The notes: generated by a model from the letters alone, not told the origin. Counted from the stretch's first letter, positions 35,554 to 44,298 are shown. The stretch: DNA of 64,000 bases from UBA1479 sp038109305 (GCA_038109305.1 JAYNIR010000001.1:124001-188000), one strand, 5' to 3'. A program made the numbers and translations.

Positions 35554-36903
35554 ATGTCGTTCACCGTCGCCATCATCGGCCGCCCCAACGTCGGCAAGTC
35601 GACCATGTTCAACCGGTTGGTCGGCCGGCGCGAAGCCATCGTCGACGACACACCGGGCGTCACCCGCGACCGGCGCGAAGGCGATGCCGAATTGGGCGAC
35701 CTGTGCTTCACGGTGATCGATACGGCGGGCCTGGAAGACGCCAACGACAACAGCCTGGAAGCCCGCATGCGGGCGCAGACCGAGCGCGCGCTGGACGACG
35801 CCGATGTGGCCTTGATGGTGATCGACGCGCGGGCCGGTGTGTCGCCAATGGACGAATATTTCGCGGGATGGCTGCGCACCCGGGGAACGCCCTGCATCTT
35901 GATCGCCAACAAATGCGAAGGCCGCGCCGCGGAAGGCGGCATGCTGGAAGCCTACGGCCTGGGGCTTGGCGATCCGCTGCCGTTTTCCGCCGAACACGGG
36001 CTCGGCACGGCGGATCTTTGCGATCTGCTGCGCCCCTTCGCCGACGCCGCCGAAGCCGGCAGCGACCCAGATATCGAGGACCTCGACGACGGCGACCGGA
36101 CCATTCAACTGGCCATCGTCGGGCGCCCCAATGTCGGCAAGTCGACGCTAGTCAACCGGCTGATCGGCAAAGACCGGATGCTGACCGGGCCCGAAGCCGG
36201 GATCACCCGCGATGCGATTTCCGTCTCCTGGTCGGCCGAAGGGCGCGAATACCGGCTGGTCGATACCGCCGGGCTCCGGCGCAAGGCGCGGATCGCGGAA
36301 AAGCTCGAAACGCTTAGCGCCAAGGACACGCTTGAGGCCGTGCGCTTCGCCCATGTCGTGTTGCTGGTGCTGGACGCGGACGCGGTGCTCGACCGCCAGG
36401 ACCTGAACATCGCCCGCCACGCGGTCGACGAAGGGCGAGCCCTGGTCATCGCCGTCAACAAATGGGACGCGGCCCAGGACCGGCGGGCGGCGATCGGCCG
36501 GCTGAACGACCGGCTGCAGACCAGCCTGCCGCAGATCAGGGGCGTGCCGGTGCTGACCATTTCGGCGCTGACGGGCCGGGGGGTGGAAAAGCTACTGCCC
36601 ACGGTCAACGACGCCTACGATCTGTGGAACGCCCGAATCTCGACCGGCGACATCAACCGTTGGCTCGACGCCATGCAGGAAGCCCATCCGCCGCCCATGG
36701 GCAAGGGCGGAAAGCGCATCCGGCTTCGTTATGCGACCCAGGCGAAATCCCGGCCGCCGACCTTTATCGTGTTCTGCAATCGGGCGGCGGAACTGCCGGA
36801 CAGCTATACCCGATACCTTGTCAACGGGTTGCGCGACGATTTCGGCTTGGATGGCGTGCCGATCCGGTTAATCTATCGCAAGGGCGATAATCCGTACGCC
36901 TGA
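35554..36903 (+). CDS. der: ribosome-associated GTPase Der (EngA)
   Basis: A 449-residue protein with two tandem G domains, each with a P-loop GRPNVGKS (near residues 8-15 and 190-197), switch/G3 DTAGL, and G4 motifs NKCE and NKWD, followed by the KH-like C-terminal domain (RIRLRYATQAKSRPPTFIVF). Der is essential for 50S subunit maturation. It lies 36 bases after bamB. Standard length. Confidence 0.97.
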   Translation: MSFTVAIIGRPNVGKSTMFNRLVGRREAIVDDTPGVTRDRREGDAELGDLCFTVIDTAGLEDANDNSLEARMRAQTERALDDADVALMVIDARAGVSPMDEYFAGWLRTRGTPCILIANKCEGRAAEGGMLEAYGLGLGDPLPFSAEHGLGTADLCDLLRPFADAAEAGSDPDIEDLDDGDRTIQLAIVGRPNVGKSTLVNRLIGKDRMLTGPEAGITRDAISVSWSAEGREYRLVDTAGLRRKARIAEKLETLSAKDTLEAVRFAHVVLLVLDADAVLDRQDLNIARHAVDEGRALVIAVNKWDAAQDRRAAIGRLNDRLQTSLPQIRGVPVLTISALTGRGVEKLLPTVNDAYDLWNARISTGDINRWLDAMQEAHPPPMGKGGKRIRLRYATQAKSRPPTFIVFCNRAAELPDSYTRYLVNGLRDDFGLDGVPIRLIYRKGDNPYA

Positions 36904-36941
36904 AGCCCAGAACCAAAGACCGACCGGAAAGGCCGCCCAAC

Positions 36942-37835
36942 ATGACCAATCCGCAGCCAGGCATATTCGCCAAAGACCCGCCGCATAACCTGTTTCTGGA
37001 ATACGCGTTGAAACCGGACGCGTCGGACGTGGCGGTCAAGGCTGCGCTGAAGGATGCCCTCGCGCTGACCGAGGCACCGGGGCAATACAGCGTCTTCGGT
37101 TTCGGCAACGACCTGTGGCGCAGGATCGCCTCGGGCGCGCCGGATAAGCTGAAAAATTTCGAGGCGCTGGGTGATTCCAAGGGCTTTTACGCGCCGGCGC
37201 CCTAGGAAGATATTTGGGTCTGGCTGCAGGCCGACGCCCAGGATGCAAACTTCGACCTGGCGTATCAAACCAACCGGGCGCTCGCCCCGGTGGCGGCGCT
37301 CGCCCGCGAGGTTCCGTGTTTTAAATACCTCGGCAAGCGCGGCCTGATCGGCTTTAACGACGCCACGGCCAATCCGAAAACCGATGAACTCAAACGCAAT
37401 GCGGCGCTGATCCTCGACGGTGGCCGCGCCAGTTACGCGTTCAGCCAGAAATGGGTGCACGACCTGGGAAAGTTCAATGCGGAGCCGGTCGCCCAACAGG
37501 AAAAGATCGTCGGCCGGACGAAAGTGACGGACGAAGAACTGGAAGGCGACGCCATGCCGCCCGACAGCCACGTCAGCCGCATGGATTTAAAAGAAGACGG
37601 CGTTACCTTGAAAATTTACCGCCGGTCGGCGCCCTTCGGCGGAGTCGGCGAGCACGGGCTTTACTTCCTCGCCTTTGCCTGCGACCCGCGCCGCGTCGAC
37701 CCGCAACTGGAAGACATTTATGGCCTTGCGGGCGACAGGCTGCACGACCGGTTGATCGAACATTCCCGAGCCGTCACCGGCGCCTATTGGCACATGCTGG
37801 GGCAGGATGAATTGAAATCGGTCATCGGCCGATAG
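36942..37835 (+). pseudogene. Dyp-type heme peroxidase interrupted by an in-frame TAG
   Basis: One frame runs 36942-37835 with a single TAG at 37203-37205; CAG to TAG would explain it, giving ...APAP-Q-EDIWVWLQ. Downstream it shows the Dyp family: GFNDATANP (usually GFIDGTENP, with the distal Asp kept and the following Gly changed to Ala), heme-ligand His in SHVSRMDLKEDG and RRSAPFGG. Translation would stop after 87 residues, before every heme residue. No GTG/ATG restart upstream of the Dyp core has a good ribosome-binding site. It lies 38 bases after der. Confidence 0.8.
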
Positions 37836-37836
37836 A

Positions 37837-38393
37837 TCAGCCGATTTCGCCCGGCACCTTCCGGTCTTCGATCCCGAGGAACTTTTCAATTTCCTTTTCG
37901 ATGAAAATCGCCTGTTCCTCGCTGTCCAGGCCGCCCAGGACTTTCACGTTATCGCATTTGTCCAAGATCGCGTGCACAGCGTACCCGATGCGGTTGGAGC
38001 CACGGCCCAAGCGCGTCGTCCGCTTGGCGTAAAGCTGCTTCACGTCGGCCGCCTGCCGTGTCACGTTGCCCCGCCACGGAATCGGCCCATGCCGGACGGC
38101 GACATAGCCGGTGCCGGCGTAAATCAGCGCCTGGCTCAATCACCCCACCAGCGCGTAATAAACGAGCCCGAAGCCGATCGCCACATGAACGATCGGGAAC
38201 AAGATCATCAGCAGGTGTCGGCGTTCCAGCGCGATGGAATACCAGAAGATGAGAAACGTGTTTCAGACGACGGCGAACACGGTGATCAGCACGATGTGCA
38301 TGCTAAATCATTTGCGCACGATTTCGATATGACGCCACCGAAATGGCTTTCGAGATTATCCGGAAGACCAATGCTGATCGGTTTGTAGTTCAT
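37837..38393 (-). pseudogene. membrane protein gene with three in-frame TGA codons and a frameshift
   Basis: Read through from 38352 to 37837, one frame gives a coherent protein: WRHIEIVRK-TGA-FSMHIVLITVFAVV-TGA-NTFLIFWYSIAL ... GLVYYALVG-TGA-LSQALIY ... AVRHGPIPWRGN ... LGIEDRKVPGEI. The stops are at 38308-38310, 38263-38265 and 38140-38142. At least the first two sit where I expect Trp (RKWFS, WNTFLIFW). The likely start, ATG at 38393 (MNYKPISIGLPDNL), is in another frame, so a shift near 38350 is also needed. The C-terminal 100 residues remain open from a TTG at 38139. Function unknown; two membrane helices. Confidence 0.65.
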
Positions 38394-38421
38394 GATGTTG
38401 TCTATCGTTATCGCTGCTCGT

Positions 38422-38850
38422 TCACGCTTGGCTGAGCCGCGCGCGGATGTGCCCGGCGAGCGCGCCGATGGCTTCCTTGTCACCCGGATTAAGCGGCCAA
38501 TTCAGGTGGAGGCTGTCGTCCATCGTGCGCGGCAGAATGTGAATGTGAAAATGCATCACCGATTGCTTCGCCGCCGGGCCGTTGGCCTGCACCAGGTTTA
38601 GGCCTTCCAGGTCCAGTTCCTCGGCGAGCGCGCCCGCCACCAGCCGCGCCGCGTTGGCGACCGCCGCGATGTCCGCTTCGGCGATATTGAATACGTCGGG
38701 CGCGTGGTTTTTCGGGATCGCCAGCGCATGGCCCTCGTTCGCTGGGTTGATGTCCATAAACGCGAAGGATTTGTCGTCCTCATATACCTTGAAGGACGGA
38801 ATGTCGCCGGCGATGATTTTGCAGAAGATACAGTCGGGATCTCGGGTCAT
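38422..38850 (-). CDS. HIT family nucleotide-binding protein
   Basis: A 142-residue histidine-triad protein: CIFCKIIAGDIPS at the N-terminus and the triad H100-x-H102-x-H104 (VMHFHIHILPR). HIT proteins hydrolyse or transfer nucleotides from phosphoramidate or dinucleotide substrates. The Cys pair at residues 7 and 10 may bind zinc. It overlaps the small gene upstream by one base and is the last gene of the tungsten-oxidoreductase direction. Intact, unlike its downstream neighbour. Confidence 0.93.
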   Translation of the reverse strand: MTRDPDCIFCKIIAGDIPSFKVYEDDKSFAFMDINPANEGHALAIPKNHAPDVFNIAEADIAAVANAARLVAGALAEELDLEGLNLVQANGPAAKQSVMHFHIHILPRTMDDSLHLNWPLNPGDKEAIGALAGHIRARLSQA

Positions 38851-39143
38851 CAGCCGCCTCCTCTCTGAAACGCCCTATCGAAGGCGCCAAGCGCCGCCGC
38901 TCTCTCGGTTTCAGTATAACCTGTAAATGTCAGCGTCACATCGACGAATTCGACGACCATACGCGCGATGCACCGTTCGCGCTCCGGTCCTATGATGATT
39001 TCAAACCGTTTGCCCGCGCCTTCTAAAACGACGCTGTCATCCGTGCGCTGAAAGGCATCGGTGCCGAGCGCCTTGGCAATGCCGCGCCAGAACCCGGCGT
39101 GGGTCAGCGCCATTTCTTTTTTGATGGTGATGGCGTTACCCAT
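38850..39143 (-). CDS. hypothetical protein (97 aa) between HIT and the MoaD-like gene
   Basis: From the ATG at 39143 (GGAG six bases upstream) the product is 97 residues, starting MGNAITIKKEMALTHAGFWR. Alternating hydrophobic strands (RFEIIIGPERERCIARMVVEFVDVTL, read as RFEIIIGPERE plus RCIARMVVEFVDVTL) suggest a beta-rich small domain. It is coupled to the HIT gene by a one-base overlap and lies 88 bases from the MoaD-like gene across a repeat element. It could be an accessory protein of the aldehyde oxidoreductase system; that is inference from position only. Confidence 0.65.
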   Translation of the reverse strand: MGNAITIKKEMALTHAGFWRGIAKALGTDAFQRTDDSVVLEGAGKRFEIIIGPERERCIARMVVEFVDVTLTFTGYTETERAAALGAFDRAFQRGGG

Positions 39144-39156
39144 TCTCATCTCCACC

Positions 39157-39221
39157 GTCACGCCCACGAACGTGAGAATCCATATTCCACCGTTCTGGAC
39201 TCTCGCTTTCGCGGGAGTGAC
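39157..39221. repeat. BIME/REP-like paired palindromic repeat
   Basis: Two copies of a 26-base unit lie in inverted orientation: GTCACGCCCACGAACGTGAG... (39157-39182) and, on the other strand, GTCACTCCCGCGAAAGCGAG... (39221-39196). Each arm can fold itself (CCCGCGAAAGCG core), and the pair can fold together. This core matches a palindromic intergenic repeat I know as abundant in many alphaproteobacteria. It splits the MoaD-like gene from the downstream pair. Confidence 0.65.
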
Positions 39222-39231
39222 ACTTTAGTTC

Positions 39232-39483
39232 CTATCCCCCCGCAACGGGCGGCCAGATGGCGAGCGCGTCGCCGTCCTGGAGTGCCTGGCTCGCCCGCGC
39301 CGAGGGCTCGCAAAACAAGCCGTTGACCAATACCAGATGGCACATGTCGCCGGGCAAGCCGAGCTTCGCAATCACGCCTGCGGGCGTCGCCCCATCGGCG
39401 ACGTCCAGGTCGGACTCATTTTGCTTGGCTCCCGCCGGAAGGTAAGCGCCCAGGGACGCGTAAAGCTTGATGCGGATCTTCAT
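39232..39483 (-). CDS. MoaD/ThiS family sulfur-carrier protein
   Basis: An 83-residue beta-grasp protein starting MKIRIKLYASLGAYLP and ending in the diagnostic Gly-Gly (PPVAGG), which is adenylated and thiocarboxylated to donate sulfur. Next to a tungsten aldehyde oxidoreductase it is expected to supply sulfur for pterin-cofactor assembly; it corresponds to AorD of the Aromatoleum operon. It lies nine bases from the FAD subunit gene. Confidence 0.88.
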   Translation of the reverse strand: MKIRIKLYASLGAYLPAGAKQNESDLDVADGATPAGVIAKLGLPGDMCHLVLVNGLFCEPSARASQALQDGDALAIWPPVAGG

Positions 39484-39492
39484 CGCGCGGAC

Positions 39493-40728
39493 TTACGCGT
39501 AGGCGTGCGCCACGTAGGCATCCATAATCTTGTGCGGGTCGGCCATCAGCCGGTCCTTCCACACGCCCAAGGGCGTCTTGTTCTGAATCAGCCCGCGCAG
39601 CACGCCCATGTGGTCCGTCCGGCCCAGGGACAGTGCGCCGACCAAAACGTCGGCCCGGAAATTGAGGCGCAGGTATTTGAACAGGTCTTCGTCCAGCGCC
39701 TCGGCGCTGACTGTTCCTTTGCCGCCTTCCCAGTCGCCGAAGGAGGTCGAAATCAGCCCGGCCGTGTCAAGCACGTTCATCTGCAGCGACCCGCGGTAGG
39801 GCGCGTCCTGCCCGGCCATGTTCAAGGCCGCAACGCGGCCGTGTTCGGTCGACGTCGGCTGAATGGCGTGGACGTTGAACCCGCCGCCGAAATCGGGCCC
39901 TTGTGCGCAGTCGCCGGCGGCATAAATGTCGGGGACGGTGGTTTCCAGGCGGTCGTTGACCAAAATGCCGTCCTTAATCTCGACGCCGGCACCTTCCAGA
40001 AACCCGATGTTGGATTTAACACCGGCGGCGACGACGACCAGATCGGCCGGAACGGTCTTGCCGTTGTCGAGCGAGACCGAAAGCTTGCCGCCTTTCTCCG
40101 TAACTTTCGTTACCTTGGTCGACGTGTGCACGGCCATGCCTTTGTTTTCGCACCACCGCTTGATCAGATTGCCCGCCGTTTCGTTCATCATCCGGGGCAC
40201 CATGCGGTCCAGCGCCTCGACTACCGTCAGGTTGACGCCGCGTTCGGCCAGGGCCTCCAGAATGATGCAGCCGATGAACCCCGCACCCATGAGCACGACA
40301 TCGGCGCCCTTTTTCGCGCGCTTTTCGATTTCGCGGCAGTCGGCCAATGTCCAGCAGTGATGCACGCCCGGCAGGTCGAGCCCTTCGACCGGCGGCTTGA
40401 TCGGGCTGGCGCCCGTCGCGATCAACAGCTTGTCGTAGGACTGCGCCCCGCCGCCGTCGAGCGCCACGGTCTTTTTCTTAGGGTCGACGCCGGTCACCCG
40501 CGCCTGCTTGACGGTAATGCCCCGGTTTTCGAAATGCCCCGCGGTTTTGCGAAGGTGCGTGCCCGCGTGATCGATGCTGCCGGTCAGCACGTAGGGGATC
40601 GCCATCCGGGAATAAGGTTCCTCGGTCTCGGCCCCCAAAAGCACGATGTCGGCGCTCGGGTCCGTTTTCGAAAGCTTTTCGGCGGCGACCACGCCCGCAG
40701 GCCCGGCGCCGATTATCACATAAGTCAT
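39493..40728 (-). CDS. aorC: FAD/NAD(P)-dependent oxidoreductase subunit of the aldehyde oxidoreductase
   Basis: A 411-residue pyridine nucleotide-disulfide oxidoreductase-fold protein: FAD motif VIIGAGPAGVVAAEKL at the N-terminus, NAD motif VVLMGAGFIGCIILEAL at mid-protein and the second FAD motif DIYAAGDCAQG. No redox-active disulfide is obvious. In the AorABC complex this subunit passes electrons between the Fe-S subunit and NAD. It lies 42 bases after the large subunit gene on the same strand. A stand-alone NADH oxidase is the alternative. Confidence 0.85.
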   Translation of the reverse strand: MTYVIIGAGPAGVVAAEKLSKTDPSADIVLLGAETEEPYSRMAIPYVLTGSIDHAGTHLRKTAGHFENRGITVKQARVTGVDPKKKTVALDGGGAQSYDKLLIATGASPIKPPVEGLDLPGVHHCWTLADCREIEKRAKKGADVVLMGAGFIGCIILEALAERGVNLTVVEALDRMVPRMMNETAGNLIKRWCENKGMAVHTSTKVTKVTEKGGKLSVSLDNGKTVPADLVVVAAGVKSNIGFLEGAGVEIKDGILVNDRLETTVPDIYAAGDCAQGPDFGGGFNVHAIQPTSTEHGRVAALNMAGQDAPYRGSLQMNVLDTAGLISTSFGDWEGGKGTVSAEALDEDLFKYLRLNFRADVLVGALSLGRTDHMGVLRGLIQNKTPLGVWKDRLMADPHKIMDAYVAHAYA

Positions 40729-40770
40729 GGCACATAGGTCATATCGACCACTCCTGATTAGAGGCCGAAA

Positions 40771-42618
40771 CTACAGACCCAGCCGGGCCACCGTCTCGTT
40801 GGTCGGCACCCCGTCCTTAGACCAGCCGCGAAGCGAGTAATACTCCGGCAGCATCTTATCCAGGCCGTTGGTCAGGCCCATGGCCGGGCCGGTTTTGGCC
40901 GCGTCCTTCACGAGTCGCTTAGGCAGGTTGTCGTCCTTGGCGGTCAGGCCGGCGGCGAGGTTGAACTGGCGTTCCAGGTTCCACACCCGTTCGCCGACCT
41001 CGAGCAAGGTTTCCGCCGTCCACTCGCCTTCGCAGGCGGCGTTCACCTGGGGCGCCACGTCTTCCAAAGTCCAGGCGAAGCTGGTGAAGATGCAGATGCC
41101 GGCGGAATCGAACGCCGCCGTGGCGTCCTGAAACGCCTTGACGAGCCCGGCCTTGCCGTCGGTCACCAGCGGATCGGTTTTTTCCGGGATGCCCAGGACT
41201 TCCGAGGCGACCGTATAGGACCGCAGGTGGCAGGCTCCCCGGTTGGAGGTCGCATAGGTCAACCCCATACCCTGGATGCCGCGGGAGTCGTAAGCTGGGA
41301 ACTCCTGGCCCTTGACGGACATGGACAATTCCGGCTTGCCGTATTTTTCACACAGCAGTTTGGAGCCCAGGCCGATTTCGGCGCCGAAGCCCTCGCCCCG
41401 GCCGCACAGTTCGGCCAGCTGGGTCAGTGCCTGGGCGGAGCCGAACTTGACCTCGAGCCCGCCGGTTTCCGTGGTCGTGATGACGCCGTCTTCGAACAGC
41501 TCCATCGCCGCGCCCACGGTCGCACCAAAGGAAATCGGGTCAAGCCCCTGTTCGTTGCAGACGAAGTTGGCGAAGGTCAGCGCGTCCAGGTCATCGACGC
41601 CGGTGGCGGCGCCCAAGGCCCAGGCGGCTTCGTATTCCAACCCGCCCGACGCGATCTGATACTGCGGCCGGTCGGCGACGGTGTAGTGCGTGCGGTCGAT
41701 GGTCGACACCCGCCCGCAGGCGATGGTGCAGCCGAAGCATGCGGCGTTGCGCACCAAATTCGGCTTGCCGTCCGATTCACGCGGTTCCGCCATGGCCTCG
41801 GCGGAAATCTTGTGCGCGCCTTCGAACTGGATATCCCGGTGGTTACGGGTCGGCAGCGCGCCGGTTTCGTTGATGACGTTCATCAGGACCTGGGTGCCGT
41901 AGGTCGGCAGCCCCTGGCCGGTGACCGCGTTTTCCGCCAGCACCGCCTTGCCCGCCGCCGTCGCCGCCATGAATTCCTTCCAGTCGTCGACCTTGACGCC
42001 CAGGGTGCCGCGAATGGCGACGGCCTTGAGGTTTTTCGAGCCCATGACCGTGCCGACGCCGGACCGCCCGGCGGCGCGGTGCATGTCGTTCACCACACAG
42101 GCGAACTTGACGCCCTTTTCACCGGAAACGCCAATACTGGCGACGCGGATCTGCGGATCGCCGTGATTGTGCTTGATGCCTTCCTCGGTGTCCCAAACGG
42201 ACTTGCCCCAGTATTCGGACGCGTCCAAAAGCCGGCAGTCGTCGTTGTCGATGAACAGATAGACCGGCTTTTTTGACGCCCCTTCGAAGATGATCATATC
42301 GAGGCCGGCGTTCTTCATCTCGTTGCCGAAAAAGCCGCCGGAGTTGGAGCACGCGATGGCGCCGGTCAACGCCCCCTTGGTGATGACCGAATAGCGGCCC
42401 GCCGTCGACGCGCAGGTGCCGGTGAGCGGCCCCGTCGCCATGATAATTATGTTGTCGGGAGACAGGGGATCGACCTTGGGGTCCATTTCCTCCATCAGAT
42501 ATTTCGTCGCGAGACCCCGCTGGCCCAAATACATTTTGGCCCATTCCATGTTGAGGGGTTCGTGCGCGCAGGTGCCCTTGGTCAGGTTGACCCGGAGAAT
42601 CCTTCTAGCCCATGCCAT
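40771..42618 (-). CDS. aorB: tungsten-dependent aldehyde:ferredoxin oxidoreductase large subunit
   Basis: A 615-residue AOR-family enzyme: N-terminal pterin-binding domain with GPLTGTCASTAGRYSVITKG, MHRAAGRSGVGTVMGSKNLK, and the [4Fe-4S] ligands C294-x2-C297-x3-C301 (CFGCTIAC), with a fourth Cys probably in SAGICIF. It oxidises aldehydes to acids, or the reverse at low potential, with a tungsten bis-pyranopterin. Flanking ferredoxin and FAD subunits indicate an NAD-linked AorABC complex as in Aromatoleum. Length is typical. Confidence 0.93.
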   Translation of the reverse strand: MAWARRILRVNLTKGTCAHEPLNMEWAKMYLGQRGLATKYLMEEMDPKVDPLSPDNIIIMATGPLTGTCASTAGRYSVITKGALTGAIACSNSGGFFGNEMKNAGLDMIIFEGASKKPVYLFIDNDDCRLLDASEYWGKSVWDTEEGIKHNHGDPQIRVASIGVSGEKGVKFACVVNDMHRAAGRSGVGTVMGSKNLKAVAIRGTLGVKVDDWKEFMAATAAGKAVLAENAVTGQGLPTYGTQVLMNVINETGALPTRNHRDIQFEGAHKISAEAMAEPRESDGKPNLVRNAACFGCTIACGRVSTIDRTHYTVADRPQYQIASGGLEYEAAWALGAATGVDDLDALTFANFVCNEQGLDPISFGATVGAAMELFEDGVITTTETGGLEVKFGSAQALTQLAELCGRGEGFGAEIGLGSKLLCEKYGKPELSMSVKGQEFPAYDSRGIQGMGLTYATSNRGACHLRSYTVASEVLGIPEKTDPLVTDGKAGLVKAFQDATAAFDSAGICIFTSFAWTLEDVAPQVNAACEGEWTAETLLEVGERVWNLERQFNLAAGLTAKDDNLPKRLVKDAAKTGPAMGLTNGLDKMLPEYYSLRGWSKDGVPTNETVARLGL

Positions 42619-42636
42619 GACATATCCTCCCCTATC

Positions 42637-43116
42637 CTAGCGCGCAGCCTGCTGGCCGGCGTCGGTCTTGGCCGCCCATTGGCGCATTTTGTCCAGGCCC
42701 GTCCAATCGGCATCGACATAGGTAATGGCCGCCGTCGGGCACGCCTTGGCGCATTCCGGATCGCCGCCGCACAGGTCGCATTTGATGACCTTGCCGCTGG
42801 CGGAATTGTAATTCACCGTGCCGAACGGGCAGGCGATAGTGCAGACCTTGCACCCGACGCACAGGTTTTCGTCCACTTCCTTGGCGCCCGTGGCCTTGTT
42901 CAGCTTGATCGCATCGACCGGGCAGGCATGCATGCACCAGGCTTCGTCGCATTGGGTGCAGGTGTAGGGTACGAAACGGCCCTGATCGTGGAAATTGAAG
43001 ACCTTGATGCGCGACTTGGCCGGGTTGAAAACGCCTTCGTTTTCGTACGAGCAGGCCAGCTCGCATTGCAGGCACCCGGTGCATTTCCCCGGGTCGATGT
43101 TCAAGGCTTTCAGCAT
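42637..43116 (-). CDS. aorA: polyferredoxin subunit (four [4Fe-4S]) of the aldehyde oxidoreductase
   Basis: From MLKALNIDPGKCTGC the product is 159 residues with four cysteine clusters: CTGCLQCELAC, CTQCDEAWCMHACP, CVGCKVCTIACP and CDLCGGDPECAKACP. It is the electron-transfer subunit that precedes the AOR large subunit by 18 bases. In characterised AorABC enzymes repeated copies of this subunit form the electron-conducting filament. The frame is open far upstream, but that part is antisense to the divergent ATPase gene. Confidence 0.92.
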   Translation of the reverse strand: MLKALNIDPGKCTGCLQCELACSYENEGVFNPAKSRIKVFNFHDQGRFVPYTCTQCDEAWCMHACPVDAIKLNKATGAKEVDENLCVGCKVCTIACPFGTVNYNSASGKVIKCDLCGGDPECAKACPTAAITYVDADWTGLDKMRQWAAKTDAGQQAAR

Positions 43117-43290
43117 TTGGTATCTCCCTGTCCGCAGTTTTGGCTTTGTTCGCGGGCCGAATTCCGGCCGACCCTGCTTTTGATGGCCAGACTCTAGCAT
43201 TCTGGCACAGGGCCGTTGGACTCTTTTTTCGGTGAATTTCCCGTGACCAAGGGCCTTTACAACCGCCCCAGACCGCGCCAAACCTGTGCC

Positions 43291-44259
43291 ATGAACGCAA
43301 ATGATTACCTGTCCGACCTGGCGGCCTTCCGCCGCCTGCCCCATGCGATCACGCTTTTGGGCATGTCCGGCGTCGGCAAAACCATGCTGTCCACGGGGCT
43401 CCGGCGGACGGACAACTGGTTCCACTATTCGGCTGACTACCGCATCGGCACCCGCTATCTGGCCGAACACATCCTGGACAACATCAAATACAAGATCATG
43501 CGGATGGAGGACCCGTTCGTCGCCAACCTGTTGCGGTCGGATTCCATCTATATCAACCACAACATTTCGGTCGATAACCTTGACCCGGTGTCGACGTTCC
43601 TTGGCATGTACGGCGACCCGGCCGAAGGCGGGCTTGATCGGGAGACCTTCCTGGCGCGCCAGGACCTGTACCGGTGGGGCGAGCGGGAATCTATGCAGGA
43701 TGCAGGGCATTTTATCGCCAAGGCTTGGAACATCTACGGCTGCAAGGACTTCATGAACGATGCGTCGGGCTCGCTCTGCGAAATCGTCGACATCGACAAT
43801 CCGGAAGACCCGGTGATCAAGGCGCTTCGGGCGGAGACGCTGATCCTTTATATCCGCGCCGGCCAGGCGGACGAAGACGCGCTGAAGGAACGGGCGGAAA
43901 CGGACCCCAAGCCGCTGTTTTACCATCCCGCCTTCATTGAAACGCATTTGAAGGGCCAGCCCGCCGACGGCGCCGGGGTCGGGCCCAAGGACTTTGCCCG
44001 CAAGCTGTTCCCGGGGCTGCTCAAGGACCGCAAACCGCGCTACGCGGCCATCGCCGAAAAATACGGCTTCGCCGTCAATGCGGCGGACCTGTTCGCCGCC
44101 GCCGACGGTGATGCCGTGCCCGGGGCGGATGCGTTCCTCGCCCGTATCTTCGAGGTCATCGCGGCCCAGGCAGGGGAAAACAAGGTTGCGGCCGGTAACG
44201 CAAACGCCTATGTCACGTCATGCCTGGCCCGCGCCCAAGCGCGCGGGATGGACATCTGA
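43291..44259 (+). CDS. P-loop ATPase of unknown role
   Basis: From MNANDYLSDLAAFRR the product is 322 residues with Walker A GMSGVGKT (24-31) near the start and distinctive stretches NWFHYSADYRIGTRYLAEH and DASGSLCEIVDIDNPEDPV. No helicase, ABC or kinase subfamily is evident. It diverges from the aor operon across a 174-base shared gap and precedes metA by 39 bases. Either association could be functional; I cannot decide. I have the impression of a conserved alphaproteobacterial family. Confidence 0.75.
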   Translation: MNANDYLSDLAAFRRLPHAITLLGMSGVGKTMLSTGLRRTDNWFHYSADYRIGTRYLAEHILDNIKYKIMRMEDPFVANLLRSDSIYINHNISVDNLDPVSTFLGMYGDPAEGGLDRETFLARQDLYRWGERESMQDAGHFIAKAWNIYGCKDFMNDASGSLCEIVDIDNPEDPVIKALRAETLILYIRAGQADEDALKERAETDPKPLFYHPAFIETHLKGQPADGAGVGPKDFARKLFPGLLKDRKPRYAAIAEKYGFAVNAADLFAAADGDAVPGADAFLARIFEVIAAQAGENKVAAGNANAYVTSCLARAQARGMDI

Positions 44260-44298
44260 TCCCCGTCATTATTTGACCCCAACGCAACGGCGCGCCAA

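Noticed and set aside
37203..37205. TAG as pyrrolysine or programmed readthrough in the Dyp gene
   Set aside because: No pyl genes are seen, Dyp enzymes do not use pyrrolysine, and alr ends normally on TAG; a nonsense mutation is simpler.
38140..38310. Genome-wide reassignment of TGA to Trp
   Set aside because: Many intact genes here end with TGA just before the next gene (purF, dnaB, mlaF), and intact genes encode Trp with TGG.
39337..40737. A 466-residue open frame on the plus strand
   Set aside because: It is the GC-rich shadow of the FAD oxidoreductase on the minus strand and has no recognisable domain.
44260..44298. SAM-II riboswitch before metA
   Set aside because: Only 39 bases separate the genes and no SAM-II conserved sequence is present.
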